Notes: generated from the sequence alone by a model not told the origin. Counted from the stretch's first letter, positions 46,362 through 56,313 are shown. The stretch: DNA of 64,000 bases from Lactobacillus sp. UCMA15818 (GCF_030400225.1 NZ_VJYB01000003.1:165783-229782); one strand, 5' to 3'. Program-made: numbers and translations.

Positions 46362-47462
46362 ATGAGTACAACGGAGGTTTTTATCAATGGACTTGGTTTA
46401 ATTGGTAGCTCACTTGCACGGGCAATTAAAAAAAAGAAGCAAGAAATTGTGATTACTGCAGCGGATACAGACGAAGAAACTTTGAATTACGCAATTGCAA
46501 ATAAAATAATTGATAAGGCTGCGAGAAATTTTGCAGCTGTTAAAACAGCCGATATCATTATTTTGGCAACTCCAGTAGATCAAATTATTAGAACGCTGCA
46601 TGAATTAAGCAAACTGCAGTTGAAACCAGGTGTGATTATTACAGATGTAGGGAGCACAAAGCAAGCAGTTTCAAAAGCAGCTGAAGAATTGGTTCAACCA
46701 ACTGTGACTTTTATTGGTGGTCATCCAATGGCTGGATCCCATAAAATGGGCGTTACAGCTGGAAGAGCGGATTTATTTGAGAATGCGTTCTATTTTTTGG
46801 TAGCACCAAAAACAAAAAATGAGCAAGTCGAAAAGTTACAGTTACTGTTACAAGAAACAAATGTTAAATGGTTTAAAATTGATGCAGGCACACATGATAC
46901 ATTAGTAGGACAAATCAGTCACTTACCGCATATTATTGCAGCAACTCTGGTAAATCGTACTCAGGATGAATTTTCTGATTCAGCATTAGGAATGAAGCTG
47001 GCAGCTGGTGGTTTTAAATCGATTACGAGAATTGCATCTTCTGATCCAGACATGTGGAGTGCGATTTTAAAGACGAATGCAGCAATACTTACAAAGCAAT
47101 TGGCAAAATACCAGCAGTTGCTTTTAGAAGTACAAAATGATTTAAGTACTGGTAATCAAGAAAATCTTTACAATTTATTTGCTCAAGCAAAGAATAGCCG
47201 GGATAAATTAAGCAATCAAAAAGAATATAGGCTGCCAAATTTTTACGATTTACTTGTTAATATACCAGATAAATTAGGTGTGATTGCAAGAGTGACAGCA
47301 TTGTTAGCACATAATAAAATTAATTTAGTTAATCTGCAGATTTTAGAAATTCGAGAAGAGATTGATGGTGTATTGCAACTTACATTTATGAAAGAAAATG
47401 ACTGTGAGAAGGCAAAAGAAGTACTTATAAATCAAAAATACCAAATTGTCGAGGAGAGATAG
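46362..47462 (+). CDS. tyrA: Prephenate dehydrogenase with ACT domain
   Basis: About 366 residues from ATG 46362, placed after AGGAG and four bases after the aroA stop; an ATG at 46344 lies inside aroA. The NAD motif is NGLGLIGSSLARAI. ITDVGSTKQAV, GGHPMAGSHKMGV and the catalytic His region GQISHLPHIIAATL are present. A C-terminal ACT domain (about 290-366, IPDKLGVIARVTALLAHNKINLV) suggests tyrosine feedback. It oxidises prephenate to 4-hydroxyphenylpyruvate. It has no chorismate mutase domain, so it depends on the MFS fusion protein for prephenate. Confidence 0.95.
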   Translation: MSTTEVFINGLGLIGSSLARAIKKKKQEIVITAADTDEETLNYAIANKIIDKAARNFAAVKTADIIILATPVDQIIRTLHELSKLQLKPGVIITDVGSTKQAVSKAAEELVQPTVTFIGGHPMAGSHKMGVTAGRADLFENAFYFLVAPKTKNEQVEKLQLLLQETNVKWFKIDAGTHDTLVGQISHLPHIIAATLVNRTQDEFSDSALGMKLAAGGFKSITRIASSDPDMWSAILKTNAAILTKQLAKYQQLLLEVQNDLSTGNQENLYNLFAQAKNSRDKLSNQKEYRLPNFYDLLVNIPDKLGVIARVTALLAHNKINLVNLQILEIREEIDGVLQLTFMKENDCEKAKEVLINQKYQIVEER

Positions 47463-47466
47463 AGTA

Positions 47467-47970
47467 ATGGATGCGATCTTAATAGGTTTTATGGGAAGCG
47501 GAAAAACAACAATTGGAAGGTTGCTTGCCGAGACGTTAGTGGTACCGCACACCGACTTAGATCAAGAAATTGTTGAAAATACTGGACAAACAATAAAAGA
47601 AATCTTTTCAAATTATGGTGAGAAAAGGTTTCGTGAATTAGAACACAAAACTTTATTAAAGCAATTAAACAAAAATGGAGTCCTCTCAACAGGTGGAGGA
47701 ACTCCAATTAGTATACGAAATCTAAAAATTTTACAAGCGGCAAAGACCCCTGTAATACTGCTGGAAGCTTCAACAAGTACAATCTTAGAGCGAGTGGGTA
47801 AAAACGAAGAAAGACCACTTGCAAACCAAATGTCAGTGCAGCAACTAACAGAATTACAAATTAAAAGAATGCCTTTTTATCAAGAATGTGCCAGTTTAAG
47901 CATAAATACAGATGATCGATCACCATTAGACATCACGGAACAAATTTACAAGTATTTATTGGTACATTGA
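47467..47970 (+). CDS. aroK: Shikimate kinase
   Basis: About 167 residues from ATG 47467, which follows GAGGAGAG; earlier in-frame codons lie inside tyrA. Walker A is GFMGSGKTTIGRLLAE. The shikimate-binding DLDQEIVENTG, GGGTPIS and the lid RVGKNEERPLANQ follow. It phosphorylates shikimate. It is the last gene of the operon, after which the convergent doxX begins. The genes for making shikimate (aroF/G, aroB, aroD, aroE) are not in the operon. Confidence 0.95.
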   Translation: MDAILIGFMGSGKTTIGRLLAETLVVPHTDLDQEIVENTGQTIKEIFSNYGEKRFRELEHKTLLKQLNKNGVLSTGGGTPISIRNLKILQAAKTPVILLEASTSTILERVGKNEERPLANQMSVQQLTELQIKRMPFYQECASLSINTDDRSPLDITEQIYKYLLVH

Positions 47971-47999
47971 TCTATAAAAGTGTGATAGTTACTAAAAAA

Positions 48000-48500
48000 T
48001 CAGTAGCCTTCAACCGAATTTTTAAGAAAAGGGACTTTTTCACGGATAAATGGGATGATAAAGCGATCTAGCCCAATTTTTCCAGCGTTATATCCAGCGA
48101 TAATAACTATAAATTCGAGGAAAATATATTGCGGATTGACTGAAATACTTCCAGCTAGCAAGTAACTGAAATTCATCATGAGTGCAAAGAATGTAGCTGC
48201 TGTGGTGAAAGCTCCAAAGATTAAGCCGAGTCCGATGAATACCTCACCCCAAGCTACTAGAAAATTAAAAATACCGATATTTGGTGCAACGAAGCTTTCT
48301 AGAATAGAAGTAAACCAGCCGTATACAGAGTGACCTGTTGGACCAACAACGGGGTTCTTGATTGCTGCAGCTATGAATTTTTCAGCGGTAAAACCGCCAA
48401 CTTTTTCAATGCCAGACATCAGCCATAAGACACCTAAATAAACTCTAATAATTGCTAATAACAGACCGCTTATATTTGAACTGCGTAACCATTTTATCAT
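48000..48500 (-). CDS. DoxX-family membrane protein
   Basis: The protein has 166 residues and four hydrophobic segments. RVYLGVLWLMSGIEKVGGFTAEKF and FLVAWGEVFIGLGLIFGAFTTAATFFALMMNFSYLLAGS are typical DoxX/TQO-small-subunit features. DoxX proteins are quinone-associated or redox-linked membrane proteins of generally unknown role. It appears monocistronic, with GGAGGG before the ATG, and converges on aroK. Confidence 0.85.
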   Translation of the reverse strand: MIKWLRSSNISGLLLAIIRVYLGVLWLMSGIEKVGGFTAEKFIAAAIKNPVVGPTGHSVYGWFTSILESFVAPNIGIFNFLVAWGEVFIGLGLIFGAFTTAATFFALMMNFSYLLAGSISVNPQYIFLEFIVIIAGYNAGKIGLDRFIIPFIREKVPFLKNSVEGY

Positions 48501-48729
48501 TATTATCCCTCCAAAATAACCACCGAATTCGCTTTCATAATGTAAGTATATATATAAGTGATGTATTTGTAAAGAAAAGTGAAAAAGTACACAAGTATTT
48601 ATTAGAGAACTTAACTAAGGTGGACTGTAATAGAAGTTGGAATTTAGAAAATATGTTTATATCGAGTTAAGGAATAATCCTAGATTAAGGTATGCTCCAG
48701 AGAACCATCAAAATAGAATAGCTTTAGCG

Positions 48730-48797
48730 AAAAAAACTTCTTTTCGATATAATAATTTTTGGTTACCGACCAAAAACATATTCGAAAGGAAGTTTTT
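48730..48797. terminator. Long nested hairpin, terminator of allB-pucI
   Basis: The outer arms AAAAACTTCTTTTCGATA and ATTCGAAAGGAAGTTTTT and the inner TTTTTGGT/ACCAAAAA make a palindrome of nearly 70 bases. A T-run on the minus strand lets it end the allantoin permease transcript. The remainder of 48501-48873 shows nothing else. Confidence 0.7.
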
Positions 48798-48873
48798 GCA
48801 TTATTAACAAGTAATTAGTGTATCATTTTTACACCAAAATATAGAAGACGGATAGTATAAATGTTGATTTTTT

Positions 48874-50232
48874 TCAGAGAACATACTTTTCTTTGTGAAT
48901 ATGGTTGAGTATCAGATAGGCAATACCTCCAACAAAAAATCCGATAATCCATGATAAGTCAACTTGCACTAATGCGAATACCGCTCCAATAGCTAAGGCA
49001 ATCGGAGCATTCCATCTAACTTTTTCTAATTTATCATCATTGTACAAAGAATCCAGATGAACTATTTGTCGGCGCTCAATGTAATATTCAGTCAAGATGA
49101 TTGCGGTCATTGGGCCTAAGAAAACGGAATATGAACGAATGAAGATTGCTAATCCGGCAGATGATGAATTTTGTACCAAAAGCCAAGGGAATGAACAAGC
49201 TGCTAAGGTGCTAACTAACATGATTGCCAAATTTTGTGGCAACTTAAATAAAGAAGTCAAAATGTATGTTGGAGGCATAATGTTAGCAACTGAGTTGGTG
49301 GTAATTACACCAAGAATAATAAAGACAGATATCAACATTGTAATGATATTGTTGTTAAAAATCTGTGCCATGGCATTAACTGGACTGGAAATACCAGTAA
49401 CAGCTGCCAGCATTGCACCGGTTATGATAGTAATTCCATAGGCAAAACAGATTGGTACAAAATATAACAGGCCACGATATTTATTTGACAGATTTGGTCT
49501 TAATTCACGTGAGTAATCAGCAGCAGATTCAAAAATTGCAGTGTAGTTTCCTAAAAAGGCTACGATGAAGCTGAAGAAAGTCAATCCCCATGAACCTTTA
49601 ACGGCAATTAGTTTAGATTGAATAACACTACTGTGTTGTGCAACCAGTAAAATAAAGATACTAGAGAGTGCTAGCATTACAATTACCGAGATGATAGAAG
49701 TAACTACTTTGATTGTTTTGAATCCCTTTAAGGCGATTAAAGTTTGAATTATCTGCAAAATAATAAAACAGATTGCGGTGTTATTAAAATTTGCATTAGT
49801 GAAAATTTTCAAAATTTGATTCAAAGCTAAAGCACCGGTCCAACTTTGAAAGCCATACCAGACAATTGCAGGAATTCCCCGTAATAAACTGGCAAATTTA
49901 GCTCCAACTTTACCAAAAGATAGTCGCAGTTGAATTACATAAGGCGAACCAGTTACATAACCAAAACGGTCATTAAAAGTAAAAATTACAGAAATAATAA
50001 AGATAGCAATACCTGCTGCCACAAGTGTTTGCAGTAAACTCATGGTTGCAGTTCCAGCAACAACTAAAGAGGATCCTAGTGTAATATTGCCAATATTAAA
50101 ACCATCACCAAGCCACATTGACATATAGGCAAAAATACCAACGTGTCGTTGATCAGTGGTAATCGGTTTTAAATCATCAGCAACAGGAGCTTGATTAATT
50201 GAAAATGATTTTTCTTGAGTTATCGTCTGCAT
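48874..50232 (-). CDS. pucI: NCS1-family allantoin permease
   Basis: The protein has 452 residues and 12 hydrophobic segments. DLKPITTDQRHVGIFAYMSMWLGDGFNIGNITLGSSLV in TM1 and GRGIPAIVWYGFQSWTGALAL-like TM3 sequence mark the nucleobase:cation symporter-1 family. Context assigns it to allantoin: it is the last gene of pucR-allB-pucI. Its start lies 38 bases inside the end of allB, with AAAGGAGGGC in allB coding sequence, so expression is coupled. Uracil or hydantoin transport would be alternatives by sequence alone. Confidence 0.88.
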   Translation of the reverse strand: MQTITQEKSFSINQAPVADDLKPITTDQRHVGIFAYMSMWLGDGFNIGNITLGSSLVVAGTATMSLLQTLVAAGIAIFIISVIFTFNDRFGYVTGSPYVIQLRLSFGKVGAKFASLLRGIPAIVWYGFQSWTGALALNQILKIFTNANFNNTAICFIILQIIQTLIALKGFKTIKVVTSIISVIVMLALSSIFILLVAQHSSVIQSKLIAVKGSWGLTFFSFIVAFLGNYTAIFESAADYSRELRPNLSNKYRGLLYFVPICFAYGITIITGAMLAAVTGISSPVNAMAQIFNNNIITMLISVFIILGVITTNSVANIMPPTYILTSLFKLPQNLAIMLVSTLAACSFPWLLVQNSSSAGLAIFIRSYSVFLGPMTAIILTEYYIERRQIVHLDSLYNDDKLEKVRWNAPIALAIGAVFALVQVDLSWIIGFFVGGIAYLILNHIHKEKYVL

Positions 50233-51616
50233 AAGGCGTGCCCTCCTTTACTTTTTCATTAAATAGGAACTTGCCATCTGGTTCAGCTATGAATTTATCT
50301 GCAAGTGTAAAAATGGTTTTTCCCCGAAGGATGGTTCGCGTAATCCGATTATGAATTTGAAAGCCTTCATAAGCAGAAATTTTATTTTTATAGTAAAGAT
50401 CACTTTTTTTCAAAGTATAAGCCTTAGTTGGATCTAAGAATATAATGTCTGCATCTTTACCTATGGTAATTGAACCTTTTGAATTGAGGCCGAATAATTC
50501 TGCAGGTCCGGCTGCGATTAGTTGAATGAATTGGAAAATAGTCAAACGTTTCGTAGTAACTGCAATATCAAATAAAAGATCAACATTGTTCTGTGCACCA
50601 CTAATACCGCCCCAGACATCAAAAATATTGTTGTGTGGATTAGTTTTCATGCTCGCAGGTGCTGGTGAATGATCTGAAGTGATTGCGTTGACTGCTCCAA
50701 CCTGAACTTTTTTCCATAATTCTGTTTGGACTTTTTTAGTTCTAAGGGCGGGGGAACATTTTGCTAAAGGTCCAATTTTTTTGAAATCCTCAACATCAAG
50801 AGCTAGATAATGAATACAAGTTTCACAAGTTACATCTTGTCCAGCCTCTTGGGCCTTTTGGATTTCCGCAACAGCTTCACCAGTTGATAAATGAACAAAA
50901 TGTAATTTGCAACCAGTCATTTTAGCAAAATATAAAGCCCGCCGAACGGCTTCTACTTCAACCAGGGGAGGCCGTGAATCAACATAATCTTGAATTTGTG
51001 TTTGATGATTAGCGATTTTTTCAGCTGCAAAACGATCAGTTAATACTGGATTTTCTGCATGCAATGACAAGCGCAAACCGGTTTTTTGAATTGCTTCCAT
51101 CCCCCGGTAAAGCTCATAATCATCAACGTTTTTAAAATCCCCCGGAATGTCAGTACCAGTTGTCGCCATAAAGGCTTTGTAGCCGGCAGCGCCAGCAGTA
51201 GCTAACTTAGGAATTTCGGCTAGATTTCCGGGGACCAATCCACCATAAAGAGCAAAGTCAATATAGGATTTTCCTTCTGCAATTGACCGATGGCGTTTGA
51301 ATTCCGCTGCGGTAGTCCGAGCTGGCAGAGCATTTAAGGGCATAACAACCATGCTTGTTGTTCCGCCTGCAGCTAAAGCTTGACTGCCAGTATGGTAATC
51401 TTCCCAGTCGCTACGTCCGGGTTCATTGATATGAACATGAGTATCTACCATTCCCGGTAAGACCAACTGACCGGCAGCGTCAATAATTTGAGCTGCATCT
51501 TTATCTAGATTATTTCCCAATGCAGTTATTTTGTCATCTTGAATAGCAATTTGACTATTTAAAATTTTGTTTGGGGTAACAATTCTGCCATTAACAATTA
51601 CTGTGTCATATTTCAT
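50195..51616 (-). CDS. allB: Allantoinase
   Basis: The protein has 473 residues and is a cyclic amidohydrolase with a binuclear metal site. Ligands are H60 and H62 in DTHVHINEPG, carboxylated lysine K147 in GYKAFMATTGT, His in LSLHAENP, His in LHFVHLSTGEA and Asp in AITSDHSPAP. It opens allantoin to allantoate. The neighbours pucI, allC and pucG confirm allantoin and not dihydropyrimidine or hydantoin. GGAGGG precedes the ATG. Confidence 0.95.
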   Translation of the reverse strand: MKYDTVIVNGRIVTPNKILNSQIAIQDDKITALGNNLDKDAAQIIDAAGQLVLPGMVDTHVHINEPGRSDWEDYHTGSQALAAGGTTSMVVMPLNALPARTTAAEFKRHRSIAEGKSYIDFALYGGLVPGNLAEIPKLATAGAAGYKAFMATTGTDIPGDFKNVDDYELYRGMEAIQKTGLRLSLHAENPVLTDRFAAEKIANHQTQIQDYVDSRPPLVEVEAVRRALYFAKMTGCKLHFVHLSTGEAVAEIQKAQEAGQDVTCETCIHYLALDVEDFKKIGPLAKCSPALRTKKVQTELWKKVQVGAVNAITSDHSPAPASMKTNPHNNIFDVWGGISGAQNNVDLLFDIAVTTKRLTIFQFIQLIAAGPAELFGLNSKGSITIGKDADIIFLDPTKAYTLKKSDLYYKNKISAYEGFQIHNRITRTILRGKTIFTLADKFIAEPDGKFLFNEKVKEGTPYADDNSRKIIFN

Positions 51617-51751
51617 GCGAACAAATCCCTCCTAAAAAACACTTTAGCAAACATGCAATAAATTGATTTCATTCAAATTCAAGTTTGTTGAATTGATTGT
51701 TTTTAATTATATGGAAATTTGGTTTTGAAGCATTAGGCATGACATACAAAG

Positions 51752-51826
51752 ATTAAAAAAAAACTAGTGAAAGTTCATAACCTCATGTTATATTACCTAA
51801 CATGAGATAACGGATTTCACTAGTGA
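51752..51826 (-). terminator. Terminator after the pucR pseudogene
   Basis: ACTAGTGAAA and TTTCACTAGT close a long hairpin with an inner CTCATGTT/AACATGAG stem. On the minus strand it is followed by eight or more T residues. It separates pucR from allB, which probably has its own promoter in the next 140 bases. Confidence 0.75.
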
Positions 51827-51838
51827 AAATGGGGAAAT

Positions 51839-53419
51839 TTATTTTTCGACGTATAACAATAAAGCTAGCAGCAAGCGCTGAATTATCTCGGGATCTTCAA
51901 AATTCACACCAAGAATATCTGCGGTTTTATTGAGTCGATAGACAACTGTATTACGATGGATAAACAATTGCTTAGCAACTAAATTTATTTGCTGATGATT
52001 GTAAATATAGAGTCTGAGAGTCTGTATCAGATCAGCTGCTTCTTGCTTATTTTTGATTTTGAAGAGTGGACCAAGTGTTTCGTTTATAAACGATTCTGCT
52101 TCATTTTGCGGGATTAATTGCAGTAATTCTGAAACCTTTTTAGGGCGGAAACGTTGAATTAATATTTTTGATTGTTCCGCCAAGGTATAGGCTTCTTGAG
52201 CCTCTTGATATATTTTAGTCAACTTAGTGATTGGTAGGCTAGAATGACTCAGACCAATTTTTAATAAAAATTGTTTACCAAGTGTTTGTTTTAAAAAAGC
52301 GGCCAATGCTTGCAAGAAATGATCTACATTTTGCGTTGCAGCAATTACAAGCACTAATTGTTGTTGCAGAATAAAGGTTGCTGCTTGGATTGCGTATTCA
52401 TCAATGAACCAATCAGCCAGTCGGCGAATTTGTTCTGTTTGTTTCAAGAAAAGTATGCCACCCCGCTTAGCTGGTTTAAGACCGCAGATGGCACACAGAC
52501 AATCATCGGTTAACTTGATTTGGTTTTGCTCAGCTTGCTATTCAATAAGATCCTGTCTGATTTTTCCGGCTAAGACGTTAACGAAAAAATCGTTGCATCG
52601 GTGAATGATATCTTCTTTTATAACATCAGTTCGACTATTCATTAGGCTGATGATGTTTTGAATTTGTTGGAGTTGGAGCTGTTGCATTGAAGTTGATTTT
52701 TCCAAATCAAAAATTCCGATAAATGATTTATTTTCGGGATACATAACCATTAGCGGAATGATCCGCAACTGTCGTTCTGCCAGTTTGACAGTTGCTTCTT
52801 CGGTCAACGAAAAATAATTTATTCGACTCTCCCTTCTTAAACTGCCAGATATTTGAGCTTGCTGCTGGCTAAGAGACTGATTAGAGTAGCAGACTCGAAA
52901 GTGACTATCTAACAAGACAATATCGTGCTGTAAGTAAGCAGCACATTGATCAAGAAATATATTGAAGCGAGTATTATTAAGAGCTAAGCGGGAAAGTCGC
53001 TGATTTTGCTGAATAACACGACTGAGTTTAAGGGCATCCGATTGAATTACAACTTTGATTAGTGATGAAACGGTTTTGCTTAATGATTCTTTGGCAGGTG
53101 TCAACAACAGCGGGAAACACAGGCTTTCTGCCAATTGAATTACATCTTGAGGGATTTTTTTAAAATAACGATTGGCTTTTATTCCTAATCCTGCACAATT
53201 TGCTGCTGCCATTTTTTTAATCAGCAGTTTTAGCAAATTAACATCTTGATAATAATGATATCCAGTAGTGACTAGTAATTGATCAGCAAACAGATAAGAC
53301 TCAATATCAGGTGCTTCAATCATGCCAATTAGCTGAACGTTGCGCTTCAAGCCTTGGTGACCGGCAATCAATTTAATATTTTGTAACTCTTTGGCTGCTA
53401 ATAAGGTTTCCATTTTCAT
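51839..53419 (-). pseudogene. pucR: PucR-family purine catabolism regulator interrupted by an amber codon
   Basis: One frame of 526 codons, the normal PucR length, is broken only by TAG at 52540-52538 (codon 294, after GKIRQDLIE). The N-terminal part has the PucR domain (GMIEAPDIESYLFADQLLVTTGYHY). The part after the stop continues in frame with CLCAICGLKPAKRGG and ends in the PucR helix-turn-helix INLVAKQLFIHRNTVVYRLNKTADILG. Without readthrough the DNA-binding domain is lost. The ATG at 53419 has a site upstream (GGAGGG). It is divergent from allC-pucG across a 302-base region in which I could not define an operator. A sequencing error or a suppressed amber is possible. Confidence 0.85.
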
Positions 53420-53721
53420 TGGTACAGTAACCCTCCTTCATGTTAAAAAAATCTATGATTAAAGATAAACAAAAACAAAAACTAAATCTGAATTCTATTT
53501 CCATAGCAATTATAGCTAGTCTAACCTAAAAAACGTCTTTTGAATAAGTAAAATTTTATTTTTAAAAAAAGTAGTGCTGTTAAATCGAGATTGAAATGGT
53601 CTTTTTAGAATACTTTTAGCTATTAATCACAATTGCTTTGATATTTTTGTGCAAGTTAAACAGTGCTTTTTTTGCAAATCAATTCTAAATTAAATTTAAC
53701 ATTAAAAGAAGGTGACAGCTG

Positions 53722-54939
53722 TTGAAGCAAGTAATTAGTCAAAATATTAATGAGTATTTGACTCACTTGGGTCAGTTTGGTCGGCTTGCTGCTGGCGGGG
53801 TAACTAGATTTGTTTATGATGCGGCCTGGCTTGCTGCTATGGATTTTGTTTTACAAGATGCCACGTTGCGGGGGATGAATGTAGCAGTCGATAAATATGG
53901 CAATGGTTTTATGTCTTATCCTGGAGCGACTGCAACTAAAATTGTGGCTGCAGGTTCACATCTCGATACAGTCAATAAAGCCGGAATTTATGATGGAGCT
54001 TATGGAATGGCAGCAGCGATTTTAGCAATGAGTGAACTATTCCGACAGTATGGTCAGCCACAAAAGACAATGACTGCAGTGGCATTTAGTGAAGAAGAGG
54101 GCAGCCGTTTTCCAGTTAGTTTTTCTGGATCTAAGCATTATTCGAAAACTCAAGAAACTGATCCATCGATTAAAGATTGTAACGGAATGACTTTTGGTGT
54201 TGCACGTCGCTTAGCACTCCGGCAATTAACAACCAAATATTCACTCGAAGAACAACCGTTACCTAGCGAGTTTTTTGAATTGCATATTGAACAAGGTCCG
54301 ATTTTAGAAGAACAAGGATTACAATTAGGAGTTGTTTCATCAATTTGTGAGCAAAAACGTTTTACTGTGACTTTGCATGGACAAACTAATCATGCTGGTA
54401 CGACACCGCAGCATTTAAGAAAAGATGCTCTGAAGGCGGCAGTTCGCTTGATTTATGGCTTGGAACAACAAGCACAACGTTTGGGTGAGCCTTTTGTTTT
54501 TACGGTGGGTGAGTTTACTGTTTCTCCTGGGTCTGCTAATGTTATTCCTGGTTTAGTTCGTTTTTCTGTTGATATTCGTCATCCTGATAAAAAAGTTGTC
54601 GATGGATTTGAAATCTTTTTGCGAACATATGCAGCAACGCTATCAATTTTTACTGTTGAAGTTGACAAGTGGATGGATAGTCGCCCCGCTAAAATGGATG
54701 AACGGTTGGTCAAGCAATTTGAAAAAATAATTACTGCAAGAAAGCTTGATTATTTGAATTTACCTTCAGGAGCCGGGCATGATACTCAAATTATGAATTT
54801 AAAAATGCCAACAGCGATGCTTTTTGTTCCTAGTAAAGCTGGAATCAGCCATGCTCCAATGGAGTTTACTGGTCCAGAAGATTTGGCATTAGGTGTAGAA
54901 ATTTTAAAGGATCAATTATATGAAGAATGTTATTACTAA
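53722..54939 (+). CDS. allC: Allantoate amidohydrolase
   Basis: The protein has 405 residues and belongs to the M20 metallopeptidase family. Metal ligands are H80 and D91 in AAGSHLDTVNKAGIYDGAYG, then FSEEEGSRF, HIEQGP and the C-terminal SGAGHDTQIM. FTVTLHGQTNHAGTTP is the dimerisation-domain signature of Zn-dependent hydantoinase/carbamoylase/allantoate amidohydrolases. It hydrolyses allantoate to ureidoglycine, ammonia and CO2. The start is TTG 53722 after GAAGGTGA. pucG follows after 15 bases. N-carbamoyl-amino acid hydrolase is possible by sequence but not by context. Confidence 0.92.
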   Translation: MKQVISQNINEYLTHLGQFGRLAAGGVTRFVYDAAWLAAMDFVLQDATLRGMNVAVDKYGNGFMSYPGATATKIVAAGSHLDTVNKAGIYDGAYGMAAAILAMSELFRQYGQPQKTMTAVAFSEEEGSRFPVSFSGSKHYSKTQETDPSIKDCNGMTFGVARRLALRQLTTKYSLEEQPLPSEFFELHIEQGPILEEQGLQLGVVSSICEQKRFTVTLHGQTNHAGTTPQHLRKDALKAAVRLIYGLEQQAQRLGEPFVFTVGEFTVSPGSANVIPGLVRFSVDIRHPDKKVVDGFEIFLRTYAATLSIFTVEVDKWMDSRPAKMDERLVKQFEKIITARKLDYLNLPSGAGHDTQIMNLKMPTAMLFVPSKAGISHAPMEFTGPEDLALGVEILKDQLYEECYY

Positions 54940-54954
54940 AAGGAGTGCTTTTTA

Positions 54955-56169
54955 ATGGGAGAATTAAAAATTAACCATCGTTTAATTATGACACCTGGTC
55001 CTACAATGGCCGATCCACGAGTGTTACAAGCAATGAGTAATCAAATTTTGGGTCAATTTGACCCGGATTTTACTCAAATTATGAATGAGAATATGGAAAT
55101 GATTCGTCAAAGCTTTAACACCAAAAATCATTGGTCATTTCCGATTGATGGTACTAGTCGAGCCGGTAATGAAGCTGTGATTAGCAGCATTGTCCGCTCT
55201 GGTGATACAGTATTAGTTCCTGTTTTTGGTCGTTTTGGTGATTTATTTGTTGAACTGGCTAAAAGATCTGGTGGTGAGGTCCACACACTTAACACCGATT
55301 GGGGGAGTGTATTTGATCAAGATGTGATTATTGAAGAAATTAATCGACTAAAACCCAAAGTTGTGGCAATTGTTCATGGTGAGACATCTACCGGTCGGTT
55401 GCAACCGTTAGATCGAATTGGGGCGGCTGTTCATGAATACGGCGGCTTTTTAGTAGTTGACGCAGTTGCGTCTTATTTAGGAACCTCGCTGGCAGTTGAT
55501 GAATGGCAATTAGATGCGGTTGTGGGCGGGGCACAAAAATGTTTGTCAATTCCTTCTGGCATTACTCCGATTACTTTTAATGATCGCTTTGCAACAGAAA
55601 TAAATCAGCGTAAACAAGTGGAGCAAGGAATTCGGACAGTTGCAGATGCTGCTGGGGCTGACTTTATTTCCAGTAATTACCTTGATTTAACCCAATTACA
55701 GGATTACTGGTCTCCACGGAGATTGAATCACCATACAGAGGCTACAGTAGCTGATTATGCTTTACATGAAGGATTGCATCTAGCTCTGAAAGAAGGGTTA
55801 TCAAAGCGGATTGCACGCCACCTATTAGTGCACCAGGCATTGAGTGCGGGACTTAAAGCAATGGGCCTGGAAATCTATCATGAAGGCGAAAATGAGATGC
55901 CAATGGTGACTTGTGTAACAATTCCTGCTGGTTTAAATGACAGCGACTTTAGGAATCAATTATTAAAAACTTTTCAGGTTGAAATTTCCGGATCTTTTGG
56001 TTCATTGACTGGAAAGATTTGGCGAATTGGAACGATGGGCTACAGCGCTCAACCGGGATTTATAATGAATTTTATCGCATTATTCGGAGCAGCTTTGTTA
56101 CAAACAGGGGCAGTAGTTGATCTCAAGGCAGGCCTAGATGTTGCTCAAGCAGTGTTTACTCAAGAATAG
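54955..56169 (+). CDS. pucG: (S)-ureidoglycine-glyoxylate aminotransferase
   Basis: The protein has 404 residues and is a fold-type I class V aminotransferase. It begins LIMTPGPTMADPRVLQAM. IDGTSRAGNEA binds PLP phosphate, VVDAVASYLG has the cofactor Asp, and K195 in GGAQKCLS holds PLP. In the allantoin context it is PucG, which transfers the amino group of ureidoglycine to glyoxylate, giving oxalurate and glycine. The next enzymes for oxalurate are not in the window. Start: ATG after AAAGGAGTG. Confidence 0.92.
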   Translation: MGELKINHRLIMTPGPTMADPRVLQAMSNQILGQFDPDFTQIMNENMEMIRQSFNTKNHWSFPIDGTSRAGNEAVISSIVRSGDTVLVPVFGRFGDLFVELAKRSGGEVHTLNTDWGSVFDQDVIIEEINRLKPKVVAIVHGETSTGRLQPLDRIGAAVHEYGGFLVVDAVASYLGTSLAVDEWQLDAVVGGAQKCLSIPSGITPITFNDRFATEINQRKQVEQGIRTVADAAGADFISSNYLDLTQLQDYWSPRRLNHHTEATVADYALHEGLHLALKEGLSKRIARHLLVHQALSAGLKAMGLEIYHEGENEMPMVTCVTIPAGLNDSDFRNQLLKTFQVEISGSFGSLTGKIWRIGTMGYSAQPGFIMNFIALFGAALLQTGAVVDLKAGLDVAQAVFTQE

Positions 56170-56269
56170 TAGCAGGGTGGATTTATTTTGTAAAAAAAAT
56201 TTGTGGAATAGGAAATAGTAAGTAATAATGGATTTAACTTGAAATTGAGATATAAGTCGTTTGACAATT

Positions 56270-56313
56270 CAACTGTATGGGGTCCGATGTGGACGGTCAT
56301 CAGTTGTTTTTTT
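56270..56313 (+). terminator. Terminator of allC-pucG
   Basis: CAACTG and CAGTTG with an inner GTCC/GGAC pair, followed by seven or more T residues. Confidence 0.75.

Noticed and set aside
51839..53419. Two separate genes in place of pucR
   Set aside because: Both frames are in the same phase, the sequence between them codes for normal PucR linker residues, and only one TAG separates them.
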